Translations under genes and position numbers: made by a program | In this document: positions 1 to 8,646 of the stretch, one piece after another | Layout: the number at the start of each line of letters is the position of its first letter | How positions within the stretch are numbered: position 1 is the stretch's first letter | Source: Nitrososphaerales archaeon | Lineage (GTDB): Archaea; Thermoproteota; Nitrososphaeria; Nitrososphaerales; Gagatemarchaeaceae | Assembly (NCBI GenBank): GCA_032906765.1 | Contig: JAJTZB010000001.1 | Coordinates: forward strand, 124,001 to 188,000 | Length of the DNA stretch: 64,000 bases | Direction: 5' to 3' | Notes under the pieces: model-generated | Told to the model about the DNA's origin: nothing | Databases searched by the model: none | The model's input: the letters and a program-made list of their open reading frames with translations, nothing else

Positions 1-5
1 CTGCC

Positions 6-290
6 ATGCTCTCCCTCTGCAAGCAGATCATTTCGGAGCCTGCCATGCGACCCGACCTCTACATACTACTCAAGGCAAGGACAGGAACGATTAGCGCACG
101 GCAGAAGAGGAAGAACAGTAGGGAGAAGAATCTGAACGATTTCTTCAGGAAACGCTACTACTCTGCAATCCAGGACATTCACGAGAGGCTAGGGGAGGAC
201 AGGGTGGAAATCGTCTACACGGACTCCGACTCCAGCGCTACGCTGGGCGAGATCCACGCCCGCCTCAAGAAGAGGAAGCTGGAAACGTGA
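6..290 (+). CDS. Hypothetical protein, possibly 5'-truncated by the window edge
   Basis: I do not recognise this protein. As read it is 94 residues, basic and mostly helical, with a Lys/Arg-rich segment (about residues 25-50) and a charged C-terminus ending in KKRKLET. The reading frame stays open to the first base of the window, so the real start may lie outside it; an internal ATG at position 45 is another candidate. It is followed after 10 bases by the phosphatase gene on the same strand, so the two may be co-transcribed. Coding status is supported by codon pattern and spacing only; no function is proposed. Confidence 0.5.
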   Translation: MLSLCKQIISEPAMRPDLYILLKARTGTISARQKRKNSREKNLNDFFRKRYYSAIQDIHERLGEDRVEIVYTDSDSSATLGEIHARLKKRKLET

Positions 291-300
291 AGAAGACGCC

Positions 301-1110
301 GTGACCAACTGGGAGAAGCTCCTGACAGACGCCACTTCGCGCGTTCAGGAAGCTGTGAACGCGGTCCTTCAGGGAAGCGAGAAATCGAAGGTCTTGGGGG
401 TGGGAGCTTCAGGTGACTTGACCCTGGTCGCCGACAGCAGAGCAGAGAGAGAGCTGATCGATTCACTCACTCAGGCCATCGATGTACGAATACTCAGCGA
501 GGAGATTGGGCAGCTAGGCGCGAAGGACGCTCGCTATCTGGCCGTGCTGGACCCGCTAGATGGCTCCTCCAATTTCAGCAGGGGCATACCGTTCTACTGC
601 ACATCTGTCGGTGTAATAGAAGGGAACAGATTGAGGGAGGAAAAATACGCCCTTGTGCGGAACCTTGTAACGGGCGACGTCTATTACGCTGAAGCAGGCA
701 ATGGTGCAAGAAAGAACGGCAAGCGCATCAGGGCATCCAGCTTGGGGGAGGTCTCCGAGGCGGTGGTCGGGGTGGACATCTCGAGGGCGTCCCCAGCAGT
801 GATCGAGGAAACCGTTCCTTTGATTGCATCAATCAAGCGGCAGGTCCACTTCGGAGCGAACGCTCTCGAACTTTGCCTCGTTGCCGAGGGGATTCTGGAC
901 GCGTTTGTGGACATCAGGGGAAAGATGAGAGTGACCGACTTCGCAGCTGCCCATCTCATCGCAAGGGAAGCTGGCGCCGTGATTACCTCCGCTGAGGCCA
1001 AGGAAATCGACCCGCAAATCGAGCTTGGCTCAAGGTTTGGCTACGTCGCAGCGGGGAATGAGACACTCCACAGGCAGCTCATCTCGAGACTCCGCTCTCA
1101 CGCAAGGTAG
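301..1110 (+). CDS. Inositol-1-monophosphatase / fructose-1,6-bisphosphatase family protein
   Basis: A 269-residue Mg-dependent phosphatase of the IMPase/FBPase superfamily, expected to hydrolyse inositol 1-phosphate and/or fructose 1,6-bisphosphate in the cytoplasm. The family signatures are in order: the SEE metal-site motif near residues 66-68, DPLDGSSN at 84-91 (catalytic Asp residues and metal ligands), and a late VTDFAAAHLI segment around 211-220 that matches the usual WDxAAG/A motif with Trp replaced by Thr. Length fits archaeal members (250-270). The start is GTG, 10 bases after the preceding small gene. Archaeal enzymes are often bifunctional, so the substrate cannot be fixed from sequence. 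Confidence 0.88.
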   Translation: MTNWEKLLTDATSRVQEAVNAVLQGSEKSKVLGVGASGDLTLVADSRAERELIDSLTQAIDVRILSEEIGQLGAKDARYLAVLDPLDGSSNFSRGIPFYCTSVGVIEGNRLREEKYALVRNLVTGDVYYAEAGNGARKNGKRIRASSLGEVSEAVVGVDISRASPAVIEETVPLIASIKRQVHFGANALELCLVAEGILDAFVDIRGKMRVTDFAAAHLIAREAGAVITSAEAKEIDPQIELGSRFGYVAAGNETLHRQLISRLRSHAR

Positions 1111-1712
1111 GCCCTCAACTCTACCAGACTCGCGAAGTTGTAGTTTGGCTTCGGGTCCTTCACCGCGTCCCGACCGACAAGAGCGACGTCCAATCCGACC
1201 TTCCTCGCGCAGACCACATCGTTGAGCCTGTCGCCAGTGAAGAGAGTCGCCCTGGCCTCCGCGCCGAGCCTGTTCAGTGCGATCAAGAGCTGCTCGGACC
1301 TGTCCATGGAGTCCTCCCTCGTGACTACTGCTTCAAAGAGGTCGTCCAGCTTGTGCTTCTGGAGTATCTCCCCACACGCCTTCTTTCCCTGCAAAGTGAC
1401 AAGGGCGATTCTAGCCACCTCGAAGAGGGAATACAGCAGCTCAGAGGCGCCCGGCATCGCCTTTGCAGAGCCCACAGCTCTGAGCTCGTAGGAATCGATG
1501 ACCGACAGCAGACGTTCCCTCATCCCGGGCTTGCTGGCGGCGAGCTGCTGGAGCTTCAGGAAGAGGGGCGTATCGCTAAAGTCCTCGCCGACCAGCGCAG
1601 AAATCTCTCTCCTCACCCCTGCCCAGTCTACGGGTATCGAGAACAGAGTCCCGTCGAGGTCGAAGATGTAGGAGCGGTACTCTCCTACCTTTACAGCACT
1701 CTTTCCTTCCAT
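1098..1712 (-). CDS. HAD-superfamily hydrolase (phosphatase-like)
   Basis: A 204-residue haloacid-dehalogenase-type hydrolase. It has the nucleophile motif DLDGT at residues 18-22, a motif II region (VTLQG) in mid-protein, and the late acidic motif GDRLNDVVCARKVG where Mg ligands sit. Phosphoglycolate-phosphatase-like folds have this architecture with a helical cap between motifs I and II. I chose the ATG at 1712, inside the 3' end of the upstream ATP-grasp gene (22-bp overlap), because a strong GGAGGGAGG ribosome-binding site precedes it and homology begins just after. The frame extends upstream but those residues read as out-of-frame ATP-grasp sequence. It is the last gene of a four-gene minus-strand cluster; its 3' end overlaps the convergent phosphatase by 13 bases. 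Confidence 0.85.
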   Translation of the reverse strand: MEGKSAVKVGEYRSYIFDLDGTLFSIPVDWAGVRREISALVGEDFSDTPLFLKLQQLAASKPGMRERLLSVIDSYELRAVGSAKAMPGASELLYSLFEVARIALVTLQGKKACGEILQKHKLDDLFEAVVTREDSMDRSEQLLIALNRLGAEARATLFTGDRLNDVVCARKVGLDVALVGRDAVKDPKPNYNFASLVELRAYLA

Positions 1713-2776
1713 CCGTCCTCCCTCCAAAGCAGAACCCCTGAATCGATGTTCCTGATCATGTAGTAACCGGCCGGGAGCAGGTCGTGTTTCGGAGCCCCTG
1801 TCGGGGGCCCTTCTCCCATGCCGAGCCTCACGTAGAGGTCGGCCAAGTTGGAGTACCAGGGGAGCTTGAGGTGCTTGAGAGCGACGTATCCCCATAGCGG
1901 CATGGTCGTGTGGAACTTCCCAGAATCGACCTCTGTCACACACGGTCTCCCTTCGGAGTCTTCCTTCATGTCCACAGAGAATGCGCCCTGCGGCGTCTTC
2001 GCGATCGCCATGACCGCCTTTTCTCCCACGCTGTTGGTCCTTCGGTCGTGGACAGTCCGTGCTACGGAGGGTGTCCCAGTTATCCCAGAGGGTGAAACGT
2101 GCTTGAGAGGATACTCAAGCCTCTCCCTGCAGTACGAGGTGACAAGTTTTCCCCCATCCCATATGCTGTCCCAGGCGATGTTCCTGCCGGGGAGGAACTC
2201 CTGGATGATGAACTCGTCTGCCGGCACTCCCTTCTCGTTCCAGAGCGCCACCCAGTGAAGAGCCTCGCTGCTGGAGTCGCACTGAAGGCTCAGCCTGGCC
2301 CCGGCACCGTGCCTGGCTCTAATCCACAGGGGCGGCGACCGCCTCTCGAACGCCTTCTCGACGTCGGAGAGCCTCGAGACAGGGAAGGTGCGCGCGACGG
2401 GAACATCAGATTCCTCCAGCTTCTTCTGAGAGAAGAGCTTGTCCTGGCCCGTCCTCATCACGCTCGGCTCGGGGAGCAGGACTGGGGCAGGCAGCTCGTT
2501 TCTCCGCTCGGACAAGACGAGCGCTTCGCTGGATGGTTGCGGGTGGATGAACCCCACCTTTTCCTTCGACGCTATCTTTGACACTGTTGGCACGAATTCG
2601 GGGGAGTCGTGCCGCGGGGTAAGATACCTTGCTGCAAGGTCAGGAAATTCGATGTAATACTTGCTGTAATCTGTGCCGATGACTCTGTAACGCCTGGCGG
2701 AGGCACCGAGAGCCCGGACGAAGTTGACGCCCGCGATCCCTCCTGCGCCTGTCACAAGTACCTTGGGTCCTGCCAT
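1691..2776 (-). CDS. ATP-grasp domain protein, carbamoyl-phosphate-synthase-like
   Basis: A 361-residue protein with an N-terminal Rossmann-like pre-ATP-grasp domain (VLVTGAGGIAGVNFVRAL near residue 5) followed by an ATP-grasp fold resembling the CarB-like group. The acidic FIIQEFLPGRN segment (about residue 190) and the later CVTEVDSGKF segment (about 290) fit ATP/Mg-binding strands. Such enzymes ligate a carboxylate to an amine or thiol through an acyl-phosphate. The neighbouring deacetylase and kinase suggest modification of a sugar or surface-polymer intermediate (inference). It starts one base after the deacetylase stop and overlaps the HAD gene, so all are probably translated from one mRNA. 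The precise substrate is unknown. Confidence 0.8.
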   Translation of the reverse strand: MAGPKVLVTGAGGIAGVNFVRALGASARRYRVIGTDYSKYYIEFPDLAARYLTPRHDSPEFVPTVSKIASKEKVGFIHPQPSSEALVLSERRNELPAPVLLPEPSVMRTGQDKLFSQKKLEESDVPVARTFPVSRLSDVEKAFERRSPPLWIRARHGAGARLSLQCDSSSEALHWVALWNEKGVPADEFIIQEFLPGRNIAWDSIWDGGKLVTSYCRERLEYPLKHVSPSGITGTPSVARTVHDRRTNSVGEKAVMAIAKTPQGAFSVDMKEDSEGRPCVTEVDSGKFHTTMPLWGYVALKHLKLPWYSNLADLYVRLGMGEGPPTGAPKHDLLPAGYYMIRNIDSGVLLWREDGWKERVL

Positions 2777-3997
2777 CTAGCTCACTCTCACCCTCAGAGG
2801 GCCACCGGTCGCCTTGATTGCATTAGGATCGCCATCCACGCCGACTGTCCCTCCCTCAGCTGCAAACTTTCGCCCTCCTTTATCCTTGAATCGCAGGACG
2901 AGGCCTGATGGCGCGTCGTCCATCGTGTAGGTGTTCCCCTCGAGGGCCAGGGGTCTCCCCCGTATTGACCACCAGTCCGTGATGTCTCTGCCCGAGCCTA
3001 TGAAGCAACCGTCCTTGAGCAGTTCGTCCAGCAGGGACGGGTAGATCCTTCCGCCCTTCATCCTTGCAGCCTCCGGATGCCACAGGATCGTGAAGAGCCC
3101 GTTGACCCCGGCCACGTGCCGTTTGAGCCTATCGAAGTCCCCGAGTCCCTCCTCCTCCGTCCTCTTCAGGTACCCCCACAAGGTCACGTCCATCAAAACC
3201 AGAGGGAGCTCCAGGATTCTCCGGGGCCTCCAACTTTCGTCGGGAGGATGGAACGGCGTGCAAAGACCGAGACGGAACCCGAGCGTATCTGTGTTGCCCA
3301 CCGTCGTGTCGTACGCGAACCCCAGTTCTTCCATTATGCCCCACGTCTTTCCGTAGTCGAACTTGAGGAAGTGTTCTCTGACTCCAGTGGGCCTGATGCC
3401 GGTCGCTCCGTGGAAATCCGAGAGGGCCCTGGCCATCTTCGACTGGGAGTCGTGCGTGCCGAAATCGCCATGGAGCCCGATGTCCCAACCGGCGCGCGTG
3501 AGAGAGTTCAGCTGGTTGGACTTCCTGCGTAGGTCATAGTTCGCAGTCAGAAGGTAAAAGCTGGAACGGAGTCTGCGGGTGGACTCGAGTCCGGCGACGA
3601 GGGAGATGTTGTCGTAGAGCTGCCTGAGGCCCATCATCCCAAGCAGGAAGTCGGAGGTTGTGAACCTGCCCCTCCGTCGAACGATGTGCGATAGCGGTCT
3701 TGAGAGGTTGTCGACGTCGTGCGTCAGGCATGACGCGTACCTTGCGCCTCCTGGCCATCTCTCCTTCAGCAGCACGTGCCCCCTCTTTTCCTCGATTGAA
3801 GCGATTGCCACAGCGCCATACTCCTGGATCGAACGTTCCAGTAGGGGCTCTTCTGAAGCCGCGGTAGCCTCTCCGCGCATGGCGCTCGAGATCCCTTCTA
3901 CGAGCTCCGATGGCACTGATTCCGCATCGATGTCGCCGACCGCTAGTCCCAAGCTCTCCTCCAAGAATTTGCCCGCGTAGGTCCTTTCAGAGTCCAA
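2777..3997 (-). CDS. Polysaccharide deacetylase (NodB/CE4-like) family protein
   Basis: A 406-residue protein with a NodB-type metal-dependent deacetylase core. The first catalytic motif is THDVD at residues 92-96, and a metal-binding histidine pair lies in the GLHGDFGTH segment (H176 and H182 by my count); a further LWHPEA motif follows in the second half. About 90 N-terminal residues precede the catalytic domain, and a C-terminal tail of about 60 residues looks like a small beta domain. No signal peptide is visible, so it probably acts in the cytoplasm on an N- or O-acetylated sugar intermediate. The start is TTG directly after the TGA of the upstream kinase-like gene, with a purine-rich GGTGGG upstream. 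Confidence 0.82.
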   Translation of the reverse strand: MDSERTYAGKFLEESLGLAVGDIDAESVPSELVEGISSAMRGEATAASEEPLLERSIQEYGAVAIASIEEKRGHVLLKERWPGGARYASCLTHDVDNLSRPLSHIVRRRGRFTTSDFLLGMMGLRQLYDNISLVAGLESTRRLRSSFYLLTANYDLRRKSNQLNSLTRAGWDIGLHGDFGTHDSQSKMARALSDFHGATGIRPTGVREHFLKFDYGKTWGIMEELGFAYDTTVGNTDTLGFRLGLCTPFHPPDESWRPRRILELPLVLMDVTLWGYLKRTEEEGLGDFDRLKRHVAGVNGLFTILWHPEAARMKGGRIYPSLLDELLKDGCFIGSGRDITDWWSIRGRPLALEGNTYTMDDAPSGLVLRFKDKGGRKFAAEGGTVGVDGDPNAIKATGGPLRVRVS

Positions 3998-4924
3998 TCA
4001 TCGCCCACCACCGACTGCCGGGAACGAGCTTGAAAGGAGGCGCTCGATGTCCCTTTGGACAGAGACGTAGTCGCGTTCAGCGTCCACTACTGGGAACCCG
4101 GACTTCGCTGCAATCTGAAGGTACTCATTTCTCTCACTCCCGAGGACACTGCTCGTGTACCTTACGTGGTCGGACCTGCTGTGAATCACTCCTAGCGACT
4201 TCGAGACTGGCACGTCTAGAACCACCGCGAATCTGGGGCGAGGAAGCATGTAGAGCCACCTGACTGGCCTAACAGGGTAACCGAGGGCCTTGTACTTTAC
4301 GTAAGTGCTCCAGATGTATCTGTCGTAGAGCGCCACCCTCCCTTCGACGCCTCGACCCAGAGACGAGATTAGGTAAAGGATGATGTTGTCGAAGGCGGAA
4401 AGGAGGGGGCGGAGCGGATGCCCTCTCTTCTGATTCTTGCTCGAGCTGGGCCTGGCAGCGGCGAGTCTCTCCACGAAGAGGTACCTGTGGAATGGCACCC
4501 GAGTGCAATAGTACCCCCTTCCGACGAACCACCGCTCAAGCTCCGCAGCGTGCGTTGACTTGCCGCTCCCGTCTATGCCGAGCAGGGCGACACTTCCTCC
4601 CACCCTTCCTTTTCGGAGAGAGTCAACGACCCTCCGCTGGTATTCGTCGTTGAGAAAGAACGCAGCCACGAATGAAACGAGACCGAGGCTGATGCCGAGA
4701 AAGCGTGGGACTGCTCCAATGAGGAGCGGAGCCAGGGCAGCGAGCAGAACCCTGACAGAATTAGGAGCATCGTTCAGCGGGTCGAGCCCCTTGGAGATGC
4801 TTCGCGCCACCCCGTATGCCAGGTAGGCGAGGAAGGAGGCGACGACAACCCAGGGGCCAAATTGGGGGAAGAGGACGAGGATTGCTCCGACGATAACGGC
4901 CGCAGCGGTCACGGCGAGTTTCAT
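3998..4924 (-). CDS. Membrane-anchored thymidylate-kinase-like P-loop protein
   Basis: About 308 residues. The first ~95 are hydrophobic, with three to four predicted membrane segments; the rest is a nucleotide-kinase fold. The Walker A loop GIDGSGKST lies about 118 residues in, and a YDRYIWS segment later matches the DR(Y/F)xxS region of dTMP kinases. Ordinary Tmk is about 200 residues and soluble, so the membrane domain is unusual and argues against a housekeeping role. I infer a specialised (deoxy)nucleotide or polyprenyl/sugar kinase serving the downstream deacetylase, ATP-grasp and HAD enzymes. The ATG at 4924 is chosen; a TTG two codons upstream (4930) is equally possible. It is the first gene of the cluster. 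Confidence 0.75.
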   Translation of the reverse strand: MKLAVTAAAVIVGAILVLFPQFGPWVVVASFLAYLAYGVARSISKGLDPLNDAPNSVRVLLAALAPLLIGAVPRFLGISLGLVSFVAAFFLNDEYQRRVVDSLRKGRVGGSVALLGIDGSGKSTHAAELERWFVGRGYYCTRVPFHRYLFVERLAAARPSSSKNQKRGHPLRPLLSAFDNIILYLISSLGRGVEGRVALYDRYIWSTYVKYKALGYPVRPVRWLYMLPRPRFAVVLDVPVSKSLGVIHSRSDHVRYTSSVLGSERNEYLQIAAKSGFPVVDAERDYVSVQRDIERLLSSSFPAVGGGR

Positions 4925-5018
4925 CTTCAAGGCGATAGCACCAGTCTGGGAACAGATACCTGTCCAGACGGGCTAAATAGTCTTGCCAGCTCTTCGAGGA
5001 TTCCCGTATCCTGCGGAT

Positions 5019-5288
5019 TTACTTCTTCGCGTCCTTGGTAGGCTCCGACTTATGTCCCATCTTGCCCTCGCCTGACATGTCAGGGATGTCAGTGATTGGC
5101 TCCGGGGGCGGGGTCGTTGCCATCGTGTACCCTATCCATGCAAGGATCCCGAGGAGAAGCGCCACAGCCAGGAACGCCGTGACCTCAAGAGTGGCCTGGG
5201 GGACGAACCACAACAGGGCAGCGTAGAGGATTATGCCGATGATGCTTGCGCCGAAGATTCCTCCGCCGATGGCTCTGTCGTTGGCCAA
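5019..5288 (-). CDS. Small two-helix membrane protein, unknown function
   Basis: An 89-residue protein with two strongly hydrophobic segments (about residues 10-28 and 35-55) and a soluble acidic/Lys-rich C-terminal tail rich in Pro and Lys. Not recognised. The frame stays open much further upstream, but those residues overlap the methylenetetrahydrofolate-reductase-like gene and are Arg-rich junk. I prefer the TTG at 5288 because a TATA-like element (TTATAT on the minus strand, about 5319-5329) sits some 35 bases before it. It is therefore probably transcribed from its own promoter inside the gap after the upstream gene. Confidence 0.55.
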   Translation of the reverse strand: MANDRAIGGGIFGASIIGIILYAALLWFVPQATLEVTAFLAVALLLGILAWIGYTMATTPPPEPITDIPDMSGEGKMGHKSEPTKDAKK

Positions 5289-5318
5289 GGTTGTGGTTTC
5301 TAGGCGTCGCAGACCAGT

Positions 5319-5329
5319 GATATAACGGT
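5319..5329 (-). promoter_or_regulatory. TATA box candidate for the small membrane protein
   Basis: Minus-strand CGTTATATCAC lies just downstream of the preceding gene's stop and about 30-40 bases ahead of the TTG start at 5288. The spacing fits archaeal transcription starting near 5300 with a short leader. Confidence 0.4.
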
Positions 5330-5338
5330 TGCCTTCTT

Positions 5339-6199
5339 TCAGTCCAGTATGAACCTGGCGTGCTCCGGCTTGCCTCTTGTCGAGACGTAGACTCCGGCGA
5401 GGCCCCTGCCTCTTACTCCGGCTGCTACTCCCCGAGCCTCTTTCAGCAGTGCCCTTTCTCCCTCTCGCGCGATCCTGTCGAGCCTTGGCGGCAGGTCCCA
5501 CCCGAACTTCTTCCTGCAACCTTCCACGTCTGCTTCGTCTCGGAACGGAAAGACGTTGAGGAGAACCCGGCCGTCGAGCCCGGCGCCCGTGAGAAGTCTT
5601 GCGTGCTTCGGCAGCGTTGTCTCTGCGTCTGTGGTTGGGGGCTGCGCGAGAAGCAGGTCTGCCCCGCTCTTCAACCTGTCCTTAGCGAGCCGCAGGCCCC
5701 GCTCCGTTCTCAGGATGGACAGGTCCACGGGCGCGAGGAGCCTGCATTTCAAGTTCGAGCGGACAGAGAGGTCGCGTACCTGCCCGAGCAGCTCCGAGAC
5801 AGAGGCGAAATCGTAGACGTTCTTGGCTCCTTCGCCCGTGCCGTACCGGTCTCCCCAGACGATCATGAGACTGGTCAATCCCATCGAGAAGGCTGTCACT
5901 ACGGAGGAGAGAACTGCGGGCCTGTTCGAGTCCCTTGCCGTTATGACTGGAATCGCGTCTACCCCTGACATCTCCTTGAGAAGCGCAGCCGAGTGCACTG
6001 TGGAGAGCTTGAGGCGCCCTGTGTCCTTGACGTCGGCAACAAGGATTGCATCCGCGATCTGCTGCAGGCGCTTGACCCTCTCGACGAAGTCTCGCGTCTT
6101 CTGCCTCAGCCCAATCATCGGTTCCTTGGTCTTGTCAGCGCTGAAGTTTGGTGGGAAGACTTCAACAATCGACGTGAAAGGCCGAGTCGGTTTGGGCAA
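5339..6199 (-). CDS. Methylenetetrahydrofolate-reductase-like flavoprotein
   Basis: A 286-residue TIM-barrel protein of the FAD-linked MTHFR family, whose members reduce methylene-tetrahydro(methano)pterin or -folate to the methyl form. The SIVEVFPP opening (residues 10-17) is the typical first strand with its acidic residue, followed by a repeated beta-alpha pattern and GVDAIPVITARDSNR (about 80-94), matching the conserved segment after the second strand. Length matches short archaeal and bacterial MetF-type proteins. It starts with TTG immediately after the TAG stop of a MetE-like gene, and is the last of four tightly packed genes, which suggests it feeds methyl groups to, or takes them from, the methyltransferases (inference). 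Confidence 0.75.
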   Translation of the reverse strand: MPKPTRPFTSIVEVFPPNFSADKTKEPMIGLRQKTRDFVERVKRLQQIADAILVADVKDTGRLKLSTVHSAALLKEMSGVDAIPVITARDSNRPAVLSSVVTAFSMGLTSLMIVWGDRYGTGEGAKNVYDFASVSELLGQVRDLSVRSNLKCRLLAPVDLSILRTERGLRLAKDRLKSGADLLLAQPPTTDAETTLPKHARLLTGAGLDGRVLLNVFPFRDEADVEGCRKKFGWDLPPRLDRIAREGERALLKEARGVAAGVRGRGLAGVYVSTRGKPEHARFILD

Positions 6200-7447
6200 C
6201 TACTCGACCATCTTCTGCCTGTATGCGACCGAGGGCGGTTGCATGGACGCCTCGGCCCTTCCGAGCTCCAACGTGAGGTAGGAGAGGTGCCTACGGGTTA
6301 TTCCGAGAGAGTCGGCGTCGTCGTTTATCGATTGGAGGAGCCCCTCGGCGGAACGCGACCTGTACCTCTTCACCACCCTGTGCTTGTACGTGTAGAATGT
6401 CACAACGATCTCCTTGGTCTCCCTCTTCACTGTGACCAGAAAGTACCCCTTGGAGTCATACTGGCTCCGCTCGAGCCTTGCCGGTTTCGGTTCGACTGGC
6501 TCGCCATGGAACACGTCGTCCCTGGCCATCGTCATGTTCGCGTTCTTCTCGAACGCAACTTCACGGTGAAGGCTGCGTTCGCCGCAGTGTGGGTGGACGA
6601 AGCCTATCTTGTCGCTCCCCAAGGACTTCTTGCCCCTCTCAATGAGCGAGGCGATCTCTTCCACCGTCTCCACCCTTGGACTCTGCGCGTCGAGGACGCC
6701 CAATCCTATGGACTGGTCGAAGGTTACGCGGGACGCCTCCTCGAGGAGACGTGGGTAGTGGAAGAAGTCGAGCTCCAGCGTTTGGACCCTCAGTCCCGTC
6801 AGAAATCTGAAGATTCTTGTTGTATCCCCGCATACGTGAAGCGCAAGCGGAACCTTCGCCACTGAGGCGATGTCTTCGATGAGCCCTTTGACATAGTGAG
6901 GAATCGACGACTCCGCCGCTATGTTGGGGGAATCGAGCTGGATCATCGAGACCCCGCCCTCAGCCTGGAGGTCCTCGACCTCTGGGATTAACACGTTTCT
7001 GTTGATGTCCCTAGCGAGCTCGCGCGTGTCGCGATAGGAACCCGTCGAGATTTTCGCGAACCTTGCTAGGGTGTATGCGTCTGTCACCGGCTCCTTGAGA
7101 AACAGGTGCTCAGGAAGGACGCTTCTCGCGTACTTCACGTCTCCCAGTCTGATTTTCGAGACCCTGGAGACCTTGCCTGTCACGAACGCCTCCGCCCCCC
7201 GCCAGCCTATCCCTCGGACGAACTTGGGGTCGAGGAAAAGCGAGTAGAGGTCGCCCCTCGTCTGCCCTGTCGAGAGGACCTCCATCCCAGACGCGGCGAA
7301 GTCGCTTATCGACTCCTCGATGCTCCAGAGGAATGGGTCGACGACCTCGTCAGAAAGGCCCGCAGCAACCATTTTCGCGTAGTACTCGACGTCTTCCGAT
7401 GCTGGGAAGACGGGGTAGCTTCCGATTGTGGTTGTCCTCGGCGTCAA
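6200..7447 (-). CDS. Core-MetE-type methyltransferase with extra C-terminal domain
   Basis: A 415-residue cobalamin-independent methionine-synthase-like barrel (catalytic C-terminal domain only; full MetE is about 750). Zinc-site motifs are visible: HVCGD near residue 205 and GFVHPHCGE near 295, giving the His, Cys and distal Cys ligands. After about residue 325 there is an added domain that begins with SKGYFLV and ends with ELGRAE; it resembles the DUF4346 module found with pterin/corrinoid methyltransferases (recognition from memory, moderate). Probably transfers a methyl group from a corrinoid protein or methylpterin to homocysteine or another thiol. The TTGA overlap with the preceding gene implies translational coupling. 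Confidence 0.75.
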   Translation of the reverse strand: MTPRTTTIGSYPVFPASEDVEYYAKMVAAGLSDEVVDPFLWSIEESISDFAASGMEVLSTGQTRGDLYSLFLDPKFVRGIGWRGAEAFVTGKVSRVSKIRLGDVKYARSVLPEHLFLKEPVTDAYTLARFAKISTGSYRDTRELARDINRNVLIPEVEDLQAEGGVSMIQLDSPNIAAESSIPHYVKGLIEDIASVAKVPLALHVCGDTTRIFRFLTGLRVQTLELDFFHYPRLLEEASRVTFDQSIGLGVLDAQSPRVETVEEIASLIERGKKSLGSDKIGFVHPHCGERSLHREVAFEKNANMTMARDDVFHGEPVEPKPARLERSQYDSKGYFLVTVKRETKEIVVTFYTYKHRVVKRYRSRSAEGLLQSINDDADSLGITRRHLSYLTLELGRAEASMQPPSVAYRQKMVE

Positions 7448-8646
7448 GAGCGCAACGCCTTCCTTGCATGCGATGCGCCTGAGACGACTAGGCCGAGCAT
7501 CGCGTAAGCCACCTCGGGCCTGCGCGTCCTGAGGCCGCAGTCAGGGGTAGCGTAGATCTTCTCAGGGCCCAGACCGGTCGCCTTGGCTGAGTAGAGGATA
7601 CGGTCCCGCACTGTGGCGACTGATGGCAGGCGGTCGGTGTGGACGTGGATGACACCGATGCCAAGCTCTCTGTCATAGCCATACTCCCTGAACAGCGAGA
7701 GGTCCGAGTATCCAGGCCGTGCCTCCGCAGTCAAGCCTCGTCCGTACGAGTCCCTGTTTGCGTACTCGAAGGAGAAACGGGAACAATTCTTCATCTCGAG
7801 GATGTATGGGAACAACAGTGCATAGCCTTGTCTGGGCGGGAAGCAACTGTGCACGCTGAAGGTTGCGCTGAGCCCCTTGGTTGTCTCGTTGAACGACTCG
7901 GCAACAAGTTTCGCGTCTTCAACCGTCTGGTACTGCGTTGCCGCGGGTATGTCAAGCTGGAAGTGTTTTCCACCATTGTCGATGAGCTCCCTGATTACGC
8001 GCCTTATCACCTTCGCAAGGTCGAGGGTGAACTCTCTCCTCGCCTCGAAGTTGCGCCGCGAGGGCGGCCCACCCTTCCTCGCCCATTTGCGAGCGTAGCT
8101 GTAGTCGTCGGACCACGACATTATTGTGATTGCGTCTGTCACGGGCACCTTGACCTCTCTTGTTGTGTTTCTCTTCACGAAGAGGAACTCATCAAGGTGG
8201 TAGTTGGTCCGGAAGACAGGCCTCTTCCTTATCGAGGCGATCCTCCAGTACTTGTTGTCGAAACTCCGCACCTTCCCGATGAAATCGAATCCTTCGATGT
8301 TGGACACCGGGGTTTCATACATCTCGGTCCTTGCCTGCTCTCCACTCCAGACGACGTCAATCCCCTCTGGCGCCCCGAACTCCTTCCCTGCCTTCTCCTG
8401 CATGGCAAGCGCGTAGAGCATTGAGAAGTCGACTATCCTGCTCTTCTCGCGGGCAGTGAAGCCTGAGCGCTTCGCCAGGATCCCAAGAAGGGTCTTGTAG
8501 CCCTTGACTTGTAACATGCTTCCCCATTCACTCGCGGATGCTATGTCCAGTTCGCCGAGAGCAATCGATCGGAACGGTTTGACCCTCCAAGAGAACTTCG
8601 GGAGGCTGCCTATCTCCTGCGTAGGGAAGGCTATCCCTCGTGTCAC
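7444..8646 (-). CDS. Second core-MetE-like methyltransferase
   Basis: A 400-residue MetE-family barrel, divergent from both neighbours. It retains the opening EIGSLP motif near residue 11, a VHSC segment (about residue 265) where the His/Cys zinc ligands are expected, and ATPDCGLRTRR near 370, matching the conserved Cys motif of MetE C-terminal domains. The central region holds family helices but has long insertions. The start is GTG, sharing GTGA with the stop of the preceding gene. Three consecutive MetE-like genes suggest subunits of one complex or a methyl-transfer relay rather than redundancy. The substrate is not deducible. Confidence 0.72.
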   Translation of the reverse strand: MTRGIAFPTQEIGSLPKFSWRVKPFRSIALGELDIASASEWGSMLQVKGYKTLLGILAKRSGFTAREKSRIVDFSMLYALAMQEKAGKEFGAPEGIDVVWSGEQARTEMYETPVSNIEGFDFIGKVRSFDNKYWRIASIRKRPVFRTNYHLDEFLFVKRNTTREVKVPVTDAITIMSWSDDYSYARKWARKGGPPSRRNFEARREFTLDLAKVIRRVIRELIDNGGKHFQLDIPAATQYQTVEDAKLVAESFNETTKGLSATFSVHSCFPPRQGYALLFPYILEMKNCSRFSFEYANRDSYGRGLTAEARPGYSDLSLFREYGYDRELGIGVIHVHTDRLPSVATVRDRILYSAKATGLGPEKIYATPDCGLRTRRPEVAYAMLGLVVSGASHARKALRS

